Made by a program: the position numbers and the translations under genes | Shown here: positions 37,001-47,331 of the stretch, in pieces | Layout: each line of letters begins with the position of its first letter | Numbering within the stretch: the first letter of the stretch is position 1 | NCBI RefSeq assembly: GCF_047663525.1 | Contig: NC_092601.1 | Location: 19,938,001 to 20,002,000 of the forward strand | Direction of reading: 5' to 3' | Origin: Anas platyrhynchos | Taxonomy: Eukaryota; Chordata; Aves; Anseriformes; Anatidae | DNA length: 64,000 nt | Notes under the pieces: model-generated | The model's input: only the letters and a program-made list of their open reading frames with translations | Databases searched by the model: none | What the model was told of the DNA's origin: nothing

Positions 37001-40000
37001 TGCACCAAGAACAGAGGGTTTGGAGAAGGAAAAAAAAAGTTATTAAAAGACCATCCCTTTGCCCAGCCTTTTTAATAGATTTTTTTTGTAATGATTTGCA
37101 GTTTGCATTGAACAAGACACCACCCAGTTCACTACCACAAATAGAAATTGAAGGCACAGAGTTTCACAGTGGTGTCTCTTACATTGCACGAGTTCGCTGC
37201 AAAGTTTCTGAAAATGAGGATTCATACCATAGTCAATGGAGCGAGTGGAGCCAGACAACAGTGTTTCAAAGAGCAGGTACAAAGAATATTGTTTTTATCT
37301 TAATTCATGTCTTTTCATGTCCATACTAATTTTTAAAAATGAAAGGAGGAAAAAAATAAAAAAAATAAAAAAAGGAAGATGCTTGGTAAAATGAAGCTTT
37401 TAAAAATCAGAATCAGTTTCCTTCAAGTTTTCTTAACCAAATTACTTTCCTTGAGGTCTTTAACTGCTTATTTCATTTGTATTGCTTAGTTATTTGGGGA
37501 TCTATCCTAACATTAAGGCTTTTTATCTTTTTTTTTTTTTTCTTTCTGGTGTACCAGAAGTGTCTGAAAAGCTCTTTAGTTCCAGAACTTTGCAGTTCTT
37601 GTTCATTCCTCTGAGTTTTGGCACCCTGCTCTATTTATTTTGGAACTGCAAGCTTCCTTCAAGGTATGTTATAGTTCTTCTTTAAGTTTCTCTTGATCTT
37701 TATAACCTAAAGAGAGTAAACGAAGTGTCCTTATATCCATTTTGCTTCTTGTTTCTGCTGAGCAATCAGATTCTAACATGCTCAAAAGCTCTTTTGATGT
37801 TCTCAGGATATGACGTGATTCTTAGCTAATGATAATTAATGACCCACTATTCAGTCATTAAGGAGACCAAAGTGCCTTCTTGGCACCCAAGCTCAGCTAA
37901 AGGTCGAGGCTGAGGGTCTCTTGGAGTTAAAGAAATTTAAACCTGTTGTGGGTTAACCCGGCCAGCAGCCAAGCACCACACAGCCATTTGCTCACCCTCC
38001 CCATCCCTGCCCTGGGGATGGAAGAGAGAATCAGAAAAAAAGTGAAACCTTGTGTGTTGAGATAAAGACAGTTTATTAGGACAGAAAATAAAGGAAAATA
38101 ATAATAATGATAATAGTGTTATTAATAATAATTTGTACTAAACAAGTGATGCACAATGCAATTGCTCACCACCGACTGATGCCCAGGTTGTCCCTGAGCA
38201 GCAATCCCTCTTCCCACACCGCAGTCACCCATCCCATATAAATGTTCAGCATGATGCCACATGGTATGGAATATCCCTTTGGTCAGTTTGGGTCAGCTGT
38301 CCTGGTTCTGTCCCCTCCCAGTTCCTCATGTACCCCAAGCCTGCCCGCTGGCAGGACAGAGCGAGAAGCTGAAACATCCTTGGCTTGGTGTAAGCACTGG
38401 TCTGCAACAATTAAAACATCAGCATGTTATCATTATTATTCTTATTCAAAATCCAAAACACAGTACCATACCAGCTACTAGAAGGAAAATTAACTCTATC
38501 CTAGCCAAAACCAGGACAAAAAAAAACATGAGAAATTTTGAGTCTCATGTACATGTACATGTAGGTAACCTAAAGGTGGAAGCATACAGCAATCCATAAA
38601 GATGGTTAAACTAATATCAATGTTAAGCTATTTGTGACATACCTGCCAGTAGTCAGTATGTGAAATACCAATATAGGCAAACTACTCAGGTTCTGTGTTT
38701 TCTTGGTTCTGGGACCAAGTCATACAGAAAAAAAAAAAAAAAAAAAAGTGTCTCTAAAACGTTGGTTCAACCATCCATCTCCATTTTGTGCTGGTATCAC
38801 AAAAACCTTGACATACATTATTATGCTCCATATACATGCTGCTCTGAGGGAAACAAAATATATGATATTCATATGATAAAATGTTTGTAAAGGATAAACT
38901 CTAATGGATGGACTATAATATATGGCAGAATTTCTCTGTCTAAATTTAATGAAACTTGCATGCTCTAAAATACTGCTAGAAAAGGTGGTTTAGATCAAAC
39001 AAGATGCTAAACAAATGCATAAACAGCTCAGTACATATAATGAGTAATAGACTAGTAATGAGTTGAATGCATTGAATATAGCATTCCTCAGAAAACTTTG
39101 AGAAGGCTGCGCTTTGGGTTAGGAATATTAAAAGAATGTCTGAGAGGCAGATAATTGCATACCCACAAGATGTCAGGAACCACATGAAATGAGATTCTAC
39201 TGCAATCTTTCTATCAGAAGAGTCGGGCTTTCATTTAACCAGTGTGCTATATCATTGAGACAGAATACAGAACAATTGTCTGGTTTTTGATTTTAAAGTG
39301 TTGTTTTCTCACTTTAGGGCAAAAAGCCTCTCCTGCTTTAACATTCCCACACCAGCTGCTTTCTTTCAGCCACTCTATAATTTGCATAATGGGAATTTTA
39401 AGGTAAGAAATGTTTAGTTTCTTTCTTATGATCCTCAGTTTATGAGGGGAGGATTTTTTTTTCCCTAGGATTGATCATTCTAGGTCCTGAGCATTGTTAT
39501 CATGTAACATGTTACCATGTTAACATGTAGGTCTGGTCTTCCTGGGACTTCACGGTTTCTCACTTAATTTCCTGCCTCCACATACTAACTGCACCACCAG
39601 AGCCACTGTCCATCTTCTCTCTCCTTAAAAATAAAACCCCTCCAGTAGCTTGCTCCTAATCCATCCATTCCCTGTACTGTTTTTCTATATCCAGAGGATC
39701 TTTCAACGTATTACCAGTAAGTGATGCTTTTCATATTTTTCAGACGGATAACACTGGTAACCAAGCACAGTATTCAGGGGTTACTTTGGTTTAACAAATC
39801 AGGGTTTCCTTTCACAGAGAACTGAGTATTTTGTCTGTTAAGTAGAAAAAGCCAAGGAATCACCAGTCTTTTTCTCAAGTGGCAGTTTAGTAGTTAATCA
39901 GCATTGCTGCCATCCTCTAGCATGTTCCTCTAGCATTCCCAATATCTTAAGTATGTTTGAATAGCGTAATTGAAAAAAAAAAAAAAAAAAAAAAAAAGTG

Positions 40001-40906
40001 AAAACAAAACAGATCCGTTTCACAGAAGAAGCAAAAACCAAGAAACATCATTAGTGCACTTGCATTCTCTCATCTTCCATCTTCTTGTACACTTGCTGAA
40101 CATGAAAGGTGCATGCTGCCTTCACAAAACCAAAGGAATACAAGCAGCTTGCAGTATATATTCTGGAGGTGAAATCTTGAAAATTTCATGTTTCTTCAGA
40201 GCAGTTAAATGCTAGATTCTCTACCCTATTACTTAAATTTTGCCCATTAAATTTGCACTAAACTTCTGGATTGCTGTGCCAAAGCCATACAAAAAGAACA
40301 GTTATTCTGAAAATTCCACCTCTGAGCAAAATGTCCTGAACTTACTGATCCTTTCACTAGGACTGGGTTGGACCTAATGAAGCTTGGAATCAACTCAGAA
40401 GAGAAGAGGCAAGCAACTCAAACAAAGTAACTACAGATGGAGTTTCTGAGCTAAACACCCAGGAATTCATTTCCCAGATTTCCTTGAAACCTGTGGAAAG
40501 CACAAATCTTGTTGCTGCAGAAGAAATGCTTGCATCTGGTCCAAGCCAGCAGTATGTCCCCAGCAGATATGTAAGAGCAGAAGAGATGGAAGTCCAGCTG
40601 GCACTATTCTTAGCACAAAACCATGCTGATGATACAGTTGGCCTGAAAATTTCTGAAATAATTAAAGCCAACCTTGACAGATCTAGCATGGGAAGGAGTT
40701 GTCCTTCTCACTTACAGCATGGAAAGGGTGACTTCCTTATGCTTCTGGAATCTTTGGAGATGGCAAATGTGTCCTTCAGCAACAGTGACTATTGCACCTT
40801 GTGTGACAATGATACCACAGGAGGTTTGATTGCTGCTGAACTACTGAAGCTCTCTGATGGTGATGGTCTGGTCAAACATCAGAATGATCAGAATGGCCTT
40901 CCTTGA
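33967..40906 (+). CDS. IL9R: Interleukin-9 receptor, complete coding region (8 exons)
   Basis: This is the ligand-binding chain for IL-9, a class I cytokine receptor that pairs with the common gamma chain and activates JAK1/JAK3 and STATs. The model joins 33967-34045, 34414-34522, 35747-35940, 36637-36773, 37102-37276, 37558-37663, 39318-39402 and 40361-40906, giving 1431 nt or 476 residues (human 521). Intron phases are 1,2,1,0,1,2,0, as in IL21R. Features are a signal peptide (residues 1 to about 25), SLSCLNNY near the mature N terminus, PEYNPRKHIKLDPP at the D1/D2 hinge, WSEWS at 219-223, a transmembrane helix at about 243-260, box 1 (NIPTPAAFF) at 275-283, and FQPLYNLHNGNF. The hinge and post-box-1 blocks match mammalian IL9R more closely than IL21R, IL4R or IL2RB. 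The tail has tyrosines at 360, 365 and 439 (YCTL) and no YxxQ. Confidence 0.92.
34414..34522 (+). CDS. IL9R: IL9R exon 2, start of ectodomain D1
   Basis: The 109-nt exon (phase 1 to 2) follows TTCTTCTGCAG. It encodes EFPGSLSCLNNYVTTVNCMW, with the first disulfide pair of a cytokine-receptor domain. A second AG two bases later (34414-34415) could serve as acceptor only if exon 1 ended in phase 0. Confidence 0.87.
35747..35940 (+). CDS. IL9R: IL9R exon 3, rest of ectodomain D1
   Basis: The 194-nt exon (phase 2 to 1) encodes a cysteine pair, the sequons NAS and NHT, and the conserved PEYNPRKH that leads into the hinge. Acceptor TTTTTTAG and donor GTAAGT are strong. Confidence 0.92.
36637..36773 (+). 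CDS. IL9R: IL9R exon 4, start of ectodomain D2
   Basis: The 137-nt exon (phase 1 to 0) begins IKLDPPLNIQSNIT, closely matching human KLDPPSDLQSNIS. It continues with ILQYELQYKEYSVSWE, the typical D2 strands. The donor is GTAACT. Confidence 0.93.
37102..37276 (+). CDS. IL9R: IL9R exon 5, WSXWS box
   Basis: The 175-nt exon (phase 0 to 1) carries YIARVRCKVSENED and the WSEWS motif (QWSEWSQ, as in human). Acceptor ATTTGCAG, donor GTACAA. Confidence 0.93.
37558..37663 (+). CDS. IL9R: IL9R exon 6, transmembrane segment
   Basis: The 106-nt exon (phase 1 to 2) encodes LQFLFIPLSFGTLLYLFW, a single membrane helix, after a long T-rich tract and a TACCAG acceptor. The donor is GTATGT. Confidence 0.9.
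37944..38518 (-). mobile_element. Solo LTR, same family (copy 2), in IL9R intron 6
   Basis: On the minus strand it begins TGTCCTGGTTTTGGCTAG and ends CCGGGTTAACCCACAACA. It aligns along its length with the LTR at 14085-14680 but lacks the long G-tract. No clear target duplication is visible; the start-side flank is an A-run that may have changed. There is no internal region. Confidence 0.85.
38723..38748. repeat. Poly(A) tract in IL9R intron 6
   Basis: About 20 consecutive A residues with no recognisable retroelement body directly upstream. Confidence 0.7.
39318..39402 (+). CDS. IL9R: IL9R exon 7, box 1 (JAK1 docking)
   Basis: The 85-nt exon (phase 2 to 0) encodes FNIPTPAAFFQPLYNLHNGNF, close to human VPSPAMFFQPLYSVHNGNF. 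This is the most diagnostic IL9R segment in the window. Confidence 0.95.
39973..39997. repeat. Poly(A) tract in IL9R intron 7
   Basis: About 23 consecutive A residues without an attached element that I can recognise. Confidence 0.7.
40361..40906 (+). CDS. IL9R: IL9R exon 8, cytoplasmic tail
   Basis: The exon opens in phase 0 with DWVGPNEAW and ends at TGA 40904-40906, giving 181 residues; the tail is somewhat shorter than in human. Near the C terminus SDYCTLCDNDTTGG aligns by eye with the human NYCALGCYGG block. The human STAT-docking YLPQ has no YxxQ counterpart here. Confidence 0.93.
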   Translation, partial: DWVGPNEAWNQLRREEASNSNKVTTDGVSELNTQEFISQISLKPVESTNLVAAEEMLASGPSQQYVPSRYVRAEEMEVQLALFLAQNHADDTVGLKISEIIKANLDRSSMGRSCPSHLQHGKGDFLMLLESLEMANVSFSNSDYCTLCDNDTTGGLIAAELLKLSDGDGLVKHQNDQNGLP

Positions 40907-43900
40907 GGAATGCTGCCCACAAAGATCTTTTGCTGCCCTCTCATCTCACAATACTGTCTTTCCAAATGGCTTAAATGTTGTCTGTGCAGACAATTACAAT
41001 CATGTATCATTCTTAACTAAATCTTTAATTTTTCTACTTCAAGAAAAGATTGTGACCCACTCCTCTACCCAGCAAATACTACCCCTGGCATGGCCAGGAC
41101 TGACCACAGCAAAATCTGCCATCTCAGGAGACACATGACCATGCCTTTCCCCAAAGTAACCTCCTGGCAGCCACAGAAGTCCAGCAATCCTCTAGTCTAA
41201 GGATGCAGCAGCAGACCTGATATTTTTCCCTAGGAAGAACTGTTGTAATTGCATGCAAGATAATGCTTTCCAAACTTCATTGTGAGACAGCTGTTCTACT
41301 CTCAGCACGTAGTTCTTTCCTCACTGTAATTCAGATTAACTCAACATTTACTGTAGCCTGAAAACTAATGCCTGCTGGACTGAGAAGCAGCAATATTTGC
41401 AATGTACTGTATCATGATTTAAATCCATTTGTTATTTGAGAACTATGTATGACTCTTCATAAAACCATGATTTTTTTTTTTTTTTTGCTAAAGATGCTAA
41501 TTTTGCTTCTTAATGTGGATTCTAAATAGATTCAAATGATTCATGATTTCATCAGAGTTTAGAATTGCACTATTTAAAAATAATTGGGCAGTGGGTCTTG
41601 ATCTTCATTATCCTGAATAGCTGTAACTTTTTATTTTGCAGAAACTAAGCCCCATGTACTGCTTTGATTTTAACCTAAGTGTATTCCAAGGTTAGTTGGC
41701 TGGGATGATCTAAGGGAAAAAGGTGAAAAGCAAGAATAATACAACCAAGGTTTCATCATAAAACAGGCCAGGCCCACTACCTCTTCAGGGATTTTATTTT
41801 TTCTCCAGAATTGACTAGTCTTTTGCCTGTCTGCTTAGCAGGTACAGCCTTTCTGAGCTCAGTTTCTGGAGTTTTACTCTCTGCCTTAGAGACATAAAAC
41901 CTTATATATGGTTGATTACCCACCAAGCAGATTCCTGGAGTCTTAGTCGCATCTCCTAAGTTTAAAGGTCTCAGCAGTTGTAGCAAGCATACAGAGAAGT
42001 GTACATGTACATCTATGCTAACTGGCACATGTATACCTACAGTTGTTCACATTCATTCACTCCTTCTCTTTGGGAATGAGTCACATGTTTCAGTTGACTA
42101 TTAGCAGTGACTAGTTTTATCATTGCAAAGTAAGATTTCATTTATAAGTAAAAAAGTAGACTGACTAACTCTTCCCCAGAAAATATGTGCTAAGCCAGAG
42201 AACTATTGTGGGAAGTCTTCATCTGCAAGAAAAGCAGCAAAAGAATGAAGTGTCCACAGCCAGCTTGGGAGACGGCCACAGAAGGTGCCAGCAATGGTTT
42301 CTTTTCAGTGTGGTAAGCACAGGGATTTTCTGATATCTGAAAAATATATCCCTTTTCTGGTCCTTTGTGCTTTTTATCTTGTAAAGACAATATTCAAGGG
42401 TGCTTTTTATATTATACCACAATCTAATGGCAAGAAAAGAACCTGATCAGTTGCCATAATCTCCTATGCAGAAGAAAATAGGTAAACCAAGACCACATGC
42501 CTGCAGGATTTTGGTGATTCCCGAGCTTTTAGACCCCTTTTTAGACCAAGCTTTTAGTTTGGCTTGATGCAGCATTCCCAAGTTTCAAATCTTCAGAGTC
42601 AGAGGGATGTTTCCTAAAATTGTCAAATCAATTGTATCATAAATCTCTCATATCTAGACAGCCCTTGCATACAAATGTGTCTGCACAGAAAATGAAGCAG
42701 TTTCATGAAGTCTTGTTTACTTAAAAAGATATTCTAAATTAGTAATACATGCAAAAGGATAAAGGGAATAGTTATAATCAGATATGAGCATAAGGAGCAG
42801 CAGGTCTGGCTATGGAAGGGAGAACATAAAATTTAACAAGATAGAGAAGCAAAAGCAAATAGAGACTGAATGTAGTGTCTTTTTCTATCACCACAGGCCT
42901 CTTCAGACCAGCATAAGCCCTCATTTGAGGGGAGAATGTATGCTCTTTCACAGAGCCATCCACATTTTCACTTATGCATACATTCTTCTAGCCAATAAAA
43001 TCACGAAAAATTAAAAATAGTCATTTTAATCTTCAGTAATTTAATCTAATCTACAGATCTGTTCCTGCTAGAGGCACTGCTGAAATTCTGAAGAGAGAAG
43101 CACTAATCAAGAACAGAGATCTAAACTATCAGTTTTAAAGCAAGAACTGTAGTATTTGATGACATACATATTTTTGTGCTGGTGATAGTATTTGGTAAAG
43201 AGGAGGGGTTGTTCTTTTTATGCTAGAAAAGGGAGTTAATACACAAGGGGGGAGGGGTGCTTTTTTGTTTTTAACAGCATGCAAACCAGGGATTAAGTTG
43301 CAACACAAAGCTACAACGCTTGGATTGCTTCTTCCTTGACATTCATGAATAGAGCAAGTTAATTGGCAAAATCTGAAAGCCCTGTGTTAAGCCTTATCGT
43401 TTTAGGGCTGTTGGACAGATTGCTTTGATCTACACACTTCTGATCTTCACTGCATATTGCAGTGAAGCACAGAAACTGCTGCAGCAATGTCAACGCTACA
43501 CATTGTGTGTCCACAGTCCAGTATTATGCAGTACTTGCCTGTGTCGAGAAGCAGTATAGTTATATTAATTTGATACTGCAGACCCAAAACTATATGGCTT
43601 TCTGAGCCAAGCTGACTGATACGATGCCTAATACAGGCAGTGCCAGAGTTGCGCTCTCCAGACAGCTCTAAATAAAGCATCTGTTTAAAACAGAAATAGG
43701 GGCATTGGTGTGGACAACTCAAGACTTTTTCATAACATGCTTTCACATTCAAAAACAGACAATAGGTATCCTCAGAATGAGATTGAGAGTACTAGAGAAA
43801 AAAATTACAAATGCTTTCACATAAATCAATAGCATGCCTCACTTGGTTTCTGTGTGTAGAACTGGTTACCTCATCTTTGCAATGAGATCACAGGTTTTAG

Positions 43901-44087
43901 TAGCTTGCACAGTAGTTTCCCACAGCTATTGCAGTAGGAGGTGCAACAGTGCCAAACACATAGGTACTACAACATTTTGACTCCTACTACCAGTTTCTTC
44001 TTTTAAAAGATTGTATATGCTATGTAGAGACTGTTGAACCCTCACATCACTTTCTCTTACATTCATGCCCTAAAATCATGAGGAAAT

Positions 44088-44318
44088 GGCCTCGAGTTGT
44101 ACTAGGGGAGGTTTAGGTTAGATACCGGGAAGAGTTTCCTCACCAAGCATTGGAACAGGCTGCCCAGGGAAGTGGTGCGGTCCCCATCCCTGGTGGTATT
44201 TTAAGAGATGTGTGAACTGTCTGAACACTGAGGGACATAGTTTAGTGATGGGACTTGGCAGGTCAGGTTGATGATGGAAGATCTTTTCCCACCTAGATGA
44301 TTCTGTGGTTTTATGCCT
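44088..44318 (+). mobile_element. CR1-like 3' fragment downstream of IL9R
   Basis: It contains GGAGGTTTAGGTTAGATA, CATTGGAACAGGCTGCCCAG and ends in TAGATGATTCTGTGGTTTTATG. This is the usual order of a CR1 tail on the plus strand. Confidence 0.8.
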
Positions 44319-45191
44319 CTCATAACTTCTGATGTTTGTTATATTCAAAGTTTTCCTCCTACTGCAACAAGGTTGTTAGCATTTGCAAATTGTGTATTAA
44401 AAAATAATATATCTCTTTGGGTTTAATACCATACATGTGATTTTCACCTGTGCAGTCAGTTATGAAAATGCTTTCTGTAGCCACAAGATTCAGAACACTG
44501 ATGGAATACATTTCTCTGTAAAGAAAATTGCTGTGTGCCATCTGTCTTAGCATCACGGCCTTAAGTGTACCAATAGACCTTGTCACCTGGGACCCCTACC
44601 CCACATCCTTGGCCCATCACCTGGAAGATCCATTTAGCTTTCATTTAGGTCTATGTCTGTCTCCAATTCTGTCTCCATGTCATTTCCTGGATGGCCTCTG
44701 GGCCTGGGATATAAGTACATTATATAATGGATGAAAGCTGTGGACTGATAATGTAGTTTATCTCCAGTCCTGTCTCGGAATCACAGCTGGATCCTGAAAC
44801 CATGTTGTAGCCTCATTTCTAGCCCTACCTCCTAGAAGGACCTTGGACTTTTGTTAGAGCTTTGTCTGTAGGTCCACCTTCATCTCTACTGCTCCTGTGT
44901 TGGATCCTGGACCTGGTCCACCACCTCAACTTGTTTGGGAGTATCAGCAAACCCTGTTACCAGGCTCTGCCCACTTTGTTCAGACCAGGCAGGATTATGC
45001 TGCACTTTGTGCGGTGAGGGACTGCTGGTGCTGGGATCGCCCTATTTGCCCCACCTTGTGTTAGGGCAGCCTTGTCTTGTGCTGCTTCCTGACACTTTGT
45101 AATAATGCCTCGTCATACAGCATATTCTCCAACGTGACATTGCCCTCTGCTGGAAGATCACCGGTTTCACAGACTTCAAAGGTGTAAAGTA

Positions 45192-45262
45192 GAATCACAG
45201 AATAGTTTGGTTTGAAGGGGCCTTTAAAGATCATCGTGATCCAACACAACCGCCATGGGTAG
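45192..45262 (-). mobile_element. Short CR1 tail
   Basis: AATCACAGAATAGTTTGG followed by GAAGGGGCCTTTAAAGATCATC is the reverse complement of a CR1 3' end. Only about 70 bp remain. Confidence 0.7.
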
Positions 45263-47193
45263 GGACATAGTTCACTAGATTAGGCTGCTAAAACTAGAGT
45301 AGGCTTTTTCTAAGTTTTGAATCAGTTTAGATGTCATGTGACAGGTGAAGGTGAGCACCCTGTGCTGCAGAAGAATGTACTTGCCCTTGGTTCAGTTCTT
45401 GGAAAATTACAGATATTTCCTGAGGAATGCTGTTGAGGTCATACAGTCTTGAAGAGTAGGAAAATATTTGTAACTTAATTAGGGAAAAGCATAAGATCCT
45501 CTTATCAAATAAGGCTAGGCAGAAGAATGGTACTGTTATTATCAGTAGTAATAAATACTACGGTATCATGAAAATAAATTACTTCTGGGAAATACTGGAC
45601 TATGGTAGGGAGACTAGGAAAAACTCTGCTAACTAGCAAAAAGCTTATTAATAGCTCTGATAGGGTATTGATACTGTAACAGTATCTGTGGTTATTGAGC
45701 ATGATGCCACTCTGCTGGTTTTCAAATACGTGAATTCAAATAGATCCTTTGCATCTTTTTGTTTCACTAGCACAATATGGTTTGACTATGAAGATAATTA
45801 ATATGATTCATTTTAACAAGATGATAGTAGCATATAAAGCATTTGACTTAAATCACTTAACAGGTTTGTCAAATTCTGCAGGGCTAGATGGAATGCACTG
45901 TAAAGTATTTTTGCAAAACAAACATCTTCAGGAAGATGTAAACTGGTTGTAAAGAATCCTGAAAAGAAAATACAGCCTGTAAGAAAAGCCAAGAATTTGG
46001 ATAGTCTGAAAAAGAGAAGAGTGAAGGTATGAATATATATACAATATATGCACATATATGTATATTTAAAAAGGAATATTGTGATCTGTTGTCCTACATG
46101 TCCATGAAGCAAAAAATCACTATGCAAGAAAGTTGATTTACACTGCCTATTGTAAAAACCTTTCTAAAGTAGTTCACCACTAGGACACTGCAAGACTGCT
46201 GTCCTGCCCAACTGCCCCAGCCCTATTTGAGGCTAATTATCTGTACTTTGCAGATTCTGATGCGGTTCTGCAAAAAATGTAGTCTTACCTTGCATTACCC
46301 TTTTGAGTAATGTCTTAAAATTCAATAATCCTTTGTCAAATTAAAATAGTTTGCTAGAAGGTGTCATTCACAAAGGCCCACCATTCTCAGTGTTTGTGAT
46401 CCTAGTTCTTCACACTGGATCTGGCTGGCTTCTGTGAGTAAAGGACATTTTATGTACTCGTGAACACAGGTTGGCAAGGCAACCTGTTGAAATGTTTTAT
46501 GCATACACGCCTACCTAAAAGAACAAGATCTTATTTGTTATACCATATAGCAGTTAAAGATGTTGATGTGTATTTGTTGGGTGTACTTATTACCAGGAAT
46601 GAAAATTATTTACTTCCGAGACGGTGAAAGCCTTGTAATGAAAAGTGCACGTCAGATTCAGTGAATTCATACCCAAGGAGCTCGGCGCTTTTTTTTTTTT
46701 TTTTCCTCCAGAGAAGTCAGACTTTTAAGAACGCCTGCAGTGAAACTGTATCTGTTACACGTCTGGGCTCGTAACAGCAACGAGAACTCGACATCCTCAC
46801 TGGAAGCTGGCGCCCCGAGGCACGGGCCGCTGCCCGGAGAGCGGCCGGCACGAGGCGCGCTGCTGGACGCGCACAACGAGGCAGCGGCCGCCCCGCGGCG
46901 CAGGACGCGGCCCGGCGGCACCGCCCCCCCCTGGCACCGCCCCCTCCTGGCGCCGCCTTCCCGCCGCGGGGAGAGCCCGCATGCGCCCTTCGGCCGGAAG
47001 CTGGGGAGGCTTCCTGGCAGGAAGCGGGCCGGAGGGAAAGCCCAGCGTCTGCGCATGCCCGCATCGGCAGCGGCCGCTGAGGCTGATGGGGGACGCTCCG
47101 TCCGGGCTCGCGAGTGAGTAGCAGGCGGCTCGACCAACGGCTCGGCGGGCCATGCGGAAGTCCTGCCCGCGGCGGGGGGAGTATTGTTGTGGG

Positions 47194-47201
47194 TGACGTC
47201 A
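47194..47201. promoter_or_regulatory. CRE palindrome TGACGTCA
   Basis: An exact 8-bp CREB/ATF site 107 bp upstream of the PDPK1 start codon, flanked by GGGCGG. The placement suits a functional proximal promoter element. Confidence 0.6.
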
Positions 47202-47307
47202 CGGGCGGAGGATGCGAGAGCCCCATTGGCTCGGGCCGGGCGGCCTTGCGCTCGGCTCTTAAAGGGCGACGGGAGCGCGGGCCGCGCCGGCCGGCCGGGC
47301 GGGGCCC

Positions 47308-47331
47308 ATGGCGAGCACCAGCAGCCACCTG
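47308..47331 (+). CDS. PDPK1: PDPK1 exon 1 coding part
   Basis: It encodes MASTSSHL (human MARTTSQL) and stops in phase 0 at a GTGAGT donor. It lies inside the CpG island, and the 5' UTR start is not determined. Confidence 0.88.

Larger units (their letters stand above)
40907..46789. other. IL9R 3' flank and intergenic sequence up to the PDPK1 island
   Basis: The left part should contain the IL9R 3' UTR. No AATAAA close to the stop is convincing; distant candidates are at 42994 and 43671. Beyond these are two CR1 scraps and a repeat-like C/T-rich stretch at 44560-45060. No further gene was recognised. A 16-base T-run (46689-46704) precedes the CpG island. Confidence 0.55.

Noticed and set aside
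14085..38518. One provirus spanning between the two similar LTRs
   Set aside because: The DNA between them is the IL21R and IL9R genes with no retroviral genes, and the first LTR has its own target duplication.
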